From an uncultured Streptococcus sp. (lineage in GTDB: Bacteria > Bacillota > Bacilli > Lactobacillales > Aerococcaceae): a stretch of DNA of 11,970 nucleotides. Position 1 is the first letter of the stretch; every line of letters begins with the position of its first letter. The notes under the pieces are model-generated. The model had not been told where the DNA came from and ran no database searches. It saw only the letters and a program-made list of their open reading frames with translations. Where the stretch lies: assembly GCA_916050055.1 (NCBI GenBank), contig CAJZJY010000019.1, forward strand, positions 1-11,970, given 5' to 3'. Positions 7,202 to 11,970 of this stretch are shown one piece after another. Position numbers and translations under genes: made by a program.

Positions 7202-8556
7202 GTGAAGTAACGATTCTTCACATCAATGATATGCACTCGAATTTCCACTCCATAAAAACACAAACGCGCTTTATGAAAGAGCGCAGAGCCACTCTTGAGG
7301 GACAGGGCCAGAAGGTGTTTGGCATTGATTTGGGGGACTTGATTGACCGTGTTCATCCACTGGTTGAAGCAGAAGATGGAAAGATTGCGTCCAGAGTGTT
7401 GAACGAAGAGCAGATTGATTTTGCCACTCTTGGAAATAACGAAGGTACGGCGTATACACCGCTTGAATTAGAGGCTGCGTATGAAGGGCGCAAGTTCGAA
7501 GTTATTATTTCGAATGTCAAATGGACATCCACTGGAGAAGTGCCTCCTTTTGCCAAGGAAGTTCATTTTGAAATAGTCGATGATTGCAGTATTGCTTTTA
7601 TTGGACTCACGGCTTCTTATCCAGAAAGCTATGGCCCAAATGGCTATTTGATTGAAGAGCCGATGGATGCGTTAAAGCGTCTTGTACCATCTTTAGCAGC
7701 AACTGGGCATCAGATTGTGTTGCTGTCTCATTTAGGAATTGAAATGGACCATCTGATTGCCGAAACCTATCCAGAAATCCAAGTGATTCTTGGAGCGCAT
7801 ACACATCATTTCTTTGAAGAAGGAAAATGGGTCAACCAAACACTGTTAACAGGTGGATTTAAGTATGGAGCTTATATTGGGGAACTTCATTTGAAAATAG
7901 AAGGCAGCCGCTTGATTCCTCTTTCTGACAAAATGATTGCAGTCGAGGAGTTAAAAGAGGATTCGACTATTGATGAAGGTGAAGCACTTCGCCAAGAAGG
8001 AGTTGCTCTCTTGAAAGAAGAAGTAGTACTTCCACATATTTCTGCATATTCCGTAAAAGAACTAGCTCTTCTCTCATTAGAAGCGATGACGAGACAAACT
8101 GGAGTTGCGGTGGCATTTACTTATACTGGACTTTTCGTAGTACCGTTTAAAGAGGGACCGCTCACAAAGTTTGACTTACATGAATGCATGCCACATCCAA
8201 TTCATTTGAACAAGAGCCACTTTAAAGTTTCTGATTTCAAACAACTATTGCAAATTTTTGAAGCGGAGCAGCCTGAATTACTAGAAAAAGCTATTCGTGG
8301 ATATGGTTTTCGTGGTAAACTGTTTGGAGAGATCCTTTATACAGGATTTCAGCTCGCTAGTGGCGAAATCGTTATGGATGGAAGAACGTTGGCAGATGAT
8401 GAGTTCATTACATTTGTTTGCCCGGACCATATGCGATTCGTTCCTTTTTTTCCGATGATTGAAGAAAAAGGGGACAACGAAATTATTTATCCAGATTTAT
8501 TAAGAACAATTATTGAAAAAGAATTGCTATTCAAAGAAAGGAAGAATCATGACTGA
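7198..8556 (+). CDS. yunD: YunD-like metallophosphoesterase (5'-nucleotidase family, cytoplasmic)
   Basis: Two-domain protein of 452 aa resembling UshA/5'-nucleotidases and B. subtilis YunD. Domain 1 (about 1-230) has the dimetal motifs: D11 and H13 in INDMH, D47 in DLGDLID, N80 in LGNNEG, H178 in LSHLG, and H201 and H203 in GAHTHH. Domain 2 (about 270-430) matches the C-terminal substrate-binding domain and includes GYGFRG and VCPDHMRF. There is no signal peptide, so it acts inside the cell, unlike classic nucleotidases. The usual GNHE motif reads GNNE, replacing the active-site His with Asn. The substrate is unknown; a phosphomonoester of a nucleotide or related metabolite is likely. It overlaps ybaK by 4 bases and yutD by 8, in an operon of conserved genes of poorly known role. 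Confidence 0.87.
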   Translation: MSEVTILHINDMHSNFHSIKTQTRFMKERRATLEGQGQKVFGIDLGDLIDRVHPLVEAEDGKIASRVLNEEQIDFATLGNNEGTAYTPLELEAAYEGRKFEVIISNVKWTSTGEVPPFAKEVHFEIVDDCSIAFIGLTASYPESYGPNGYLIEEPMDALKRLVPSLAATGHQIVLLSHLGIEMDHLIAETYPEIQVILGAHTHHFFEEGKWVNQTLLTGGFKYGAYIGELHLKIEGSRLIPLSDKMIAVEELKEDSTIDEGEALRQEGVALLKEEVVLPHISAYSVKELALLSLEAMTRQTGVAVAFTYTGLFVVPFKEGPLTKFDLHECMPHPIHLNKSHFKVSDFKQLLQIFEAEQPELLEKAIRGYGFRGKLFGEILYTGFQLASGEIVMDGRTLADDEFITFVCPDHMRFVPFFPMIEEKGDNEIIYPDLLRTIIEKELLFKERKNHD

Positions 8557-9373
8557 ACAGAAAGCAGAAACACTTTCACAGGAGTTAAGTCAAGTCTTAG
8601 AAGAGATTGTGACAACGCCTGAAGAAGAAGTGAAGCGTGCGGTAATGGTGGGAGATACAACCGTGATGATTGACGATGTGCATTATGAAATCATCGAAGA
8701 CTACCGCGACGGATTTAATATTGAAGCATTAAACGAGCGCTATAATGACATCTTTGAGCGCTATGATTACATCGTTGGCGACTGGGGCCATGAGAAATTA
8801 CGTTTGAAAGGATTCTTCAAACATTCGCATAAATTGGCGACTCCAGACCGCGATATTGATTATTTACAAGAATATTTATTGGAATATTGCAATTTTGGGT
8901 GCCAATATTTCGTATTAGAAAGAGATCCAGAGGCGCAACATAAACCAGTTGAGGAAGAAGAAAAAACACAACAACGTCCAAGACGCGAGCGCAATAATCA
9001 ACGCAAACGTCAAAACAACCAACGCAGAGAGCATGTGTTTAGTCCGGCGGATTTAGATAGTCCAGTCCGTTCAAATAATAAGCGTAAGTTTAAAGAGAAG
9101 GCTCAAAATCGTCAGAAGAAACGTAATAATGAGACAAATCAAAAGGCGAAAAAAGATCAATCGTTTAACTTGAAAGAATTTATTCCGAAAGAAACGATGA
9201 AAGAAAAAGAATATGAAAGCAATAACTTCAAACCAAAACAGAAGAAATCTTCTCAACATTTCTCAATGAAAGAAGTGGAGAAACCAGCAAGCAGTAAGGT
9301 GAAGAAGAGCCCTGTGAAGTCCACTCAGAAGAAAGGATTCCATATTCGAGAAAACCAACAAAGAGGTAACTAA
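8549..9373 (+). CDS. yutD: YutD family protein with a long basic C-terminal tail
   Basis: Protein of 274 aa whose residues about 44-125 match the YutD family (DUF1027), including EIIEDYRDGFNIEAL, YDYIVGDWG and LRLKGFF. The molecular function is not established. The first 30 residues are acidic. From about 126 to 274 the chain becomes Lys/Arg/Asn/Gln-rich, low-complexity and probably disordered. Three spaced F-containing acidic motifs stand out there, at F164, F206 and F238. Such a tail suggests RNA or ribosome contact, but that is inference. The start at 8549 is preferred over the in-frame ATG at 8513 because AAAGGAAG (8536-8543) lies between them and family members begin there. It overlaps the end of yunD by 8 bases and touches yutF (TAA then ATG). 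Confidence 0.85.
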   Translation: MTEQKAETLSQELSQVLEEIVTTPEEEVKRAVMVGDTTVMIDDVHYEIIEDYRDGFNIEALNERYNDIFERYDYIVGDWGHEKLRLKGFFKHSHKLATPDRDIDYLQEYLLEYCNFGCQYFVLERDPEAQHKPVEEEEKTQQRPRRERNNQRKRQNNQRREHVFSPADLDSPVRSNNKRKFKEKAQNRQKKRNNETNQKAKKDQSFNLKEFIPKETMKEKEYESNNFKPKQKKSSQHFSMKEVEKPASSKVKKSPVKSTQKKGFHIRENQQRGN

Positions 9374-10156
9374 ATGTATAAAGCATATTTTATTGATTTA
9401 GATGGAACAATGTATCGTGGGAAAGACCGTATTCCAACGGCAGAAGCCTTTATTAAAAGATTGCAAGAAGCAGAAATTCCATTCCTATTTGTAACTAATA
9501 ACGCTACAAAAACACCTGCACAAGTGGCTGAAAACTTACGTGTGAACTATGGTACTGAAGTTTCAGCAGACGAAGTGTATACAAGCGGTGTGGCCGCAGT
9601 GGATTACTTGAAGTCTCACTTCAACGCAAACCGTATCATGGTGATTGGCGAAGAAGCGATTAAAGGACAAGTGGAAGCAGCAGGGTATACGCTTGTGACG
9701 GAAGACGCAGAAGTCGTATTACAATCCCTTGACCGTAACGTCACTTATAAAGACTTAGAAACAGCAACGCTTGCGATTCGTAATGGTGCAACGTATATCG
9801 TAACTAATATCGATTCAAACTTGCCAAGCGAAAAAGGCCCAATCCCAGGATCAGGTTCCATCACTGGTTTCTTAAAAGTGGCAACACAAGTAGAACCAAT
9901 TATTATTGGGAAACCAAGTAGTGTAATTATGGAGTCTGCGTTGGATTATTTAAATGCCAAATTCCCAGACCGTCATTTTAGAAAAGAGGATATTGCAATG
10001 GTTGGAGATAACTACCAAACCGATATTCAAGCCGGAATTCAATACGGCATGGACACACTGATGGTATTAACAGGATTTTCAACACGTGAAGACTTAGAAA
10101 AAGTGGAAGAACAACCAACGCACTTGGTAGAGGATTTGAGTGAATGGACTATTTAA
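9374..10156 (+). CDS. yutF: HAD-superfamily IIA phosphatase, YutF/NagD type
   Basis: Cytoplasmic phosphatase of 260 aa in HAD subfamily IIA. Motif I is DLDGT at 8-12, with nucleophile D8 and acid/base D10. Motif II is the FVTNNAT stretch. The C2 cap has VTNIDSNLPSEKGPIPGSGS. Motif III uses K180 in GKPSS, and motif IV is GDNYQTD with D212 and D217. All catalytic residues are present. Family members hydrolyse small phosphates such as nucleoside monophosphates, sugar phosphates or toxic by-products of glycolysis; the natural substrate here is unknown. The ATG follows the yutD stop directly, with AGAGGT upstream. The last 13 bases overlap the next gene, so yutF and its membrane-protein neighbour are tightly linked. 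Confidence 0.92.
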   Translation: MYKAYFIDLDGTMYRGKDRIPTAEAFIKRLQEAEIPFLFVTNNATKTPAQVAENLRVNYGTEVSADEVYTSGVAAVDYLKSHFNANRIMVIGEEAIKGQVEAAGYTLVTEDAEVVLQSLDRNVTYKDLETATLAIRNGATYIVTNIDSNLPSEKGPIPGSGSITGFLKVATQVEPIIIGKPSSVIMESALDYLNAKFPDRHFRKEDIAMVGDNYQTDIQAGIQYGMDTLMVLTGFSTREDLEKVEEQPTHLVEDLSEWTI

Positions 10157-10788
10157 CTAGAACTTACCGAGTACCAAAATGGGTCACTGCCATCGCGCTA
10201 TTCTTATTCTTCTTAAGTCTAGGAATTACCTTTGTGATATTCTTTGAGCCGATGTATCATTGGTCGATTGGTTGGTTTGGAGTGGAAAAACTCACTGGTT
10301 ACAGTGCAGATACGCTTAAGATGAACTATCATGAACTCATTGGATATTTAACGAATCCGCTAGTGGATGCATTGAAGATGACCGATTTTCCAAGTTCAGA
10401 ACAGGGAATATTCCACTTCTTCGAGGTAAAACGTCTCTTCTTTGTGAATTTTGCAGTACTGCTCGCATCAGGGCTTATCAGTTTTTTTGGAGTGAGATAT
10501 TTGCAACAAAGAAGACAAACATGGCAATTACGTAGACCCATTCGCTGGCTCGTTTTAATTCCAGTTGTCGTTTGTTTTGCGATTGCGGCATTCTTCGATA
10601 CTCTCTTTGTGAAGTTCCATCAAGTGTTCTTTAACAATGATGCGTGGATGTTCGATCCGAAAAACGACCCGATTATTTTAGCATTGCCAGAGGAATTCTT
10701 TATGCTCTGTTTTGCCGTTGTATTCACCTTTTTATTGATGGGGCTTTTAGGGACAAACGTTGCGATTAAGCGATTAAAAGAAATATAA
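10144..10788 (+). CDS. TIGR01906/DUF1461 family integral membrane protein
   Basis: Membrane protein of 214 aa with about four hydrophobic segments, near residues 13-35, 98-118, 133-153 and 184-206. A stretch of about 60 residues between the first two is probably exposed outside. Family marks are FEVKRLF before segment 2 and the C-terminal block FHQVFFNNDAWMFDP followed by PIILALPEEFF. The family is widespread in Lactobacillales and streptococci and often lies beside nagD-like genes, as I recall. No activity is known. The ATG overlaps yutF by 13 bases, with GAGG about 10 bases before it. It is the last gene before a strong terminator. Confidence 0.82.
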   Translation: MDYLTRTYRVPKWVTAIALFLFFLSLGITFVIFFEPMYHWSIGWFGVEKLTGYSADTLKMNYHELIGYLTNPLVDALKMTDFPSSEQGIFHFFEVKRLFFVNFAVLLASGLISFFGVRYLQQRRQTWQLRRPIRWLVLIPVVVCFAIAAFFDTLFVKFHQVFFNNDAWMFDPKNDPIILALPEEFFMLCFAVVFTFLLMGLLGTNVAIKRLKEI

Positions 10789-10797
10789 AAAAGTAAG

Positions 10798-10841
10798 AAA
10801 CGAGAAGCTTCTTTTCGAAAAGAAAGAGTTCTCGTTTTTTT
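10798..10841 (+). terminator. Rho-independent terminator after the DUF1461 gene
   Basis: Outer arms AAACGAGAA (10798-10806) and TTCTCGTTT (10829-10837) pair perfectly. Most of the inside (10808-10826) pairs again with one bulge, giving a long hairpin. A run of seven T follows (10835-10841). It ends the ybaK-to-DUF1461 operon, 9 bases after the last stop codon. Confidence 0.92.
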
Positions 10842-10885
10842 GTACCAAAAAAATTCGCATATGAGCGGAATTTCACACAAAAAAA

Positions 10886-10894
10886 TGGTATGAT
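10886..10894 (+). promoter_or_regulatory. Probable promoter of the glycosyltransferase-yfhO unit
   Basis: TGG followed by TATGAT (10889-10894) forms an extended -10 element. No clear -35 box is seen 16-18 bases upstream. An overlapping alternative is TATAAG at 10894-10899. It lies between the terminator and the gene, about 40 bases before the ATG. Confidence 0.6.
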
Positions 10895-10932
10895 ATAAGA
10901 GATGAACATTTAAAGGATTGAGGAGTGGAATA

Positions 10933-11883
10933 ATGAAATTATCAATTGTCATCCCGTTTTATAACGAGGAAAATATGATTCAAAAAATGTATGACGCCTT
11001 AGTAGCAGAAGTCAATAAAATTACTAAAGCGGAATTTGAAATTATTTTTATTAATGATGGTAGTAAAGACCGTACTTTTGAAAAAATGCTTGCAATCGCA
11101 GATAGCGATTCTCGCGTAAAATATATTAGTTTCAGCAGAAACTTTGGGAAAGAAGCTGGAACAATTGCTGGACTTGAATACGCAACAGGGGAAGCTGTGA
11201 TTTTAATGGATGGGGACTTACAACATCCACCTGCACTTCTTCCACAAATGATTGAAGCGTATGAAGAAGGATATGACGTTGTGAGTGCTCGTCGTACACG
11301 TACTGGTGAAAAACCACACCGTACATTCTTAGCAAAACATTTCTATCGCCTTGCAAACAAAATGATGGATATCGAATTGATGGATGGGGTCTCTGAATTC
11401 CGTCTATTCAGCCGTAAAGCGGTTCGTGCCATTCTTTCATTACAAGAATACAACCGATTCTCTAAAGGAATTTTCTCTTGGATTGGTTTTAAAGAAAAAG
11501 TCATCGAATATGAAAACCAAGTTCGTACAGTTGGTGAAACAAAATATTCATTGAAGTTCTCATTAAACTATGCGATTCAAGGGATTTTATCGTTCAATGA
11601 TAAACCGCTTCGTGTGTGTATTAATTTCGGTTTATTCTGTTTATTAATCTCGTTGGTCTACGTTCTTTGGACATTTGTTCAATACTTCGTAGCTCCAGAT
11701 TCACTCGTGAGTGGATACTTCACAACGATCTTCTCTGTCGTACTCTTTGGTGGAATTCAATTGATTTCTATCGGGGTATTAGGGGAGTATATCGGTAAGA
11801 TTTACTACGAAGTGAAGAAACGTCCACATTACTTAGTTGATGAAACGAACATGACGGTGAAAGGAGAGCAACATGACGACTAA
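10933..11883 (+). CDS. Membrane glycosyltransferase family 2, CsbB/GtrB-like
   Basis: Protein of 316 aa that probably moves a sugar from a nucleotide donor to undecaprenyl phosphate on the inner face of the membrane. The GT2 catalytic domain begins SIVIPFYNEE, with D42 in INDGSKD and the metal-binding DxD at D93-D95 in LMDGDLQHPP. SEFRLFSRKAV and the late NDKPLR are typical of DPM1-like/GtrB enzymes. Two membrane segments follow, at about 229-253 and 263-284, with a basic end. The ATG at 10933 has AGGAG (10921-10925) 7 bases before it; the upstream in-frame TTG at 10918 has no such site. Its last 11 bases overlap a YfhO-like gene, as in the csbB-yfhO pairs that glycosylate teichoic acids. The sugar cannot be read from the sequence. 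A general undecaprenyl-phosphate glycosyltransferase for another polymer remains possible. Confidence 0.88.
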   Translation: MKLSIVIPFYNEENMIQKMYDALVAEVNKITKAEFEIIFINDGSKDRTFEKMLAIADSDSRVKYISFSRNFGKEAGTIAGLEYATGEAVILMDGDLQHPPALLPQMIEAYEEGYDVVSARRTRTGEKPHRTFLAKHFYRLANKMMDIELMDGVSEFRLFSRKAVRAILSLQEYNRFSKGIFSWIGFKEKVIEYENQVRTVGETKYSLKFSLNYAIQGILSFNDKPLRVCINFGLFCLLISLVYVLWTFVQYFVAPDSLVSGYFTTIFSVVLFGGIQLISIGVLGEYIGKIYYEVKKRPHYLVDETNMTVKGEQHDD

Positions 11884-11970
11884 GAAAAAGGTCTATTTAG
11901 CAAGCTTCCTTGCGCCGATGGTCATCATGTTTATCGCGTGGGCGATTGATGGCTTCTTCCCGTTTGGTGC
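11873..11970 (+). CDS. YfhO-like membrane protein (start only, runs off the right edge)
   Basis: Only the first 32 codons are visible. They begin MTTKKKVYLASFLAPMVI, a short basic stretch leading into a hydrophobic segment, then DGFFPFG. A Lys-rich start, one membrane helix and a PFG turn are what YfhO-family multipass proteins (GT-C fold) show at their N-terminus. AAAGGAG at about 11860-11866 is well placed for the ATG at 11873, inside the end of the glycosyltransferase gene. In B. subtilis and Staphylococcus a YfhO protein is the partner of CsbB and is thought to pass the lipid-linked sugar to lipoteichoic acid outside the cell. The assignment rests on a short stretch plus context. Confidence 0.65.
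   Translation, partial: MTTKKKVYLASFLAPMVIMFIAWAIDGFFPFG

Noticed and set aside
8926..9370. Low-complexity region of yutD as a frameshifted or foreign insertion
   Set aside because: The frame stays open to a stop that abuts the next ATG, and base composition merely reflects Lys/Asn/Gln codons; long basic tails occur in YutD relatives.
10620..10952. 110-codon minus-strand open frame across the DUF1461 end and its terminator
   Set aside because: It reads through a terminator hairpin and a promoter on the plus strand and has no family resemblance.
1..11970. CRISPR arrays, insertion sequences, phage genes, tRNA or rRNA
   Set aside because: No regularly spaced repeats, transposase-like frames, terminal repeats or RNA gene cores were seen on either strand.

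Overview
The window looks like chromosomal DNA of a low-GC Gram-positive bacterium of the order Lactobacillales. Evidence: AAAGGAG-type ribosome binding sites before almost every gene, extended -10 promoters, a mannose-family PTS, a MurZ-type second MurA next to rho, and the YutD, YutF and DUF1461 proteins typical of Firmicutes. A Carnobacteriaceae/Granulicatella-like source is my guess. No genus can be proven from the sequence alone. There are no mobile elements, CRISPR arrays, tRNAs or rRNAs, and no gene-free stretch longer than about 170 bases.

Layout. (1) 1-2323, plus strand: the tail of an unidentified gene, then agaB-agaC-agaD. These encode the IIB, IIC and IID parts of a galactosamine/N-acetylgalactosamine-type PTS permease, and the run ends at a perfect hairpin that can terminate transcription in both directions. 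(2) 2331-3870, minus strand: birA (biotin ligase and repressor) followed by bioY (biotin transporter S component). The promoter lies inside a near-perfect BirA operator, so biotin scavenging appears self-regulated. (3) 4002-6620, plus strand: murZ (peptidoglycan precursor synthesis) and rho (transcription termination), closed by an intrinsic terminator. (4) 6652-10841, plus strand: five tightly packed or overlapping genes, ybaK, yunD-like, yutD, yutF/nagD-like and a DUF1461 membrane protein, ending at a strong terminator. The set covers tRNA quality control, two phosphoesterases, a YutD protein with a long basic tail, and a four-pass membrane protein. (5) 10886-11970, plus strand: a CsbB/GtrB-type membrane glycosyltransferase overlapping the start of a YfhO-like multipass protein. 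Such a pair usually makes a lipid-linked sugar and transfers it to a cell-surface polymer.

Most of the window is conserved core genome. The points that most deserve a second look are the BirA operator overlapping a consensus -35 box, the basic tail of YutD with three spaced F-x-x-[AK]-[DE]-type motifs, the YunD-like protein with Asn where related nucleotidases have the active-site His, and the glycosyltransferase/YfhO pair running off the right edge.
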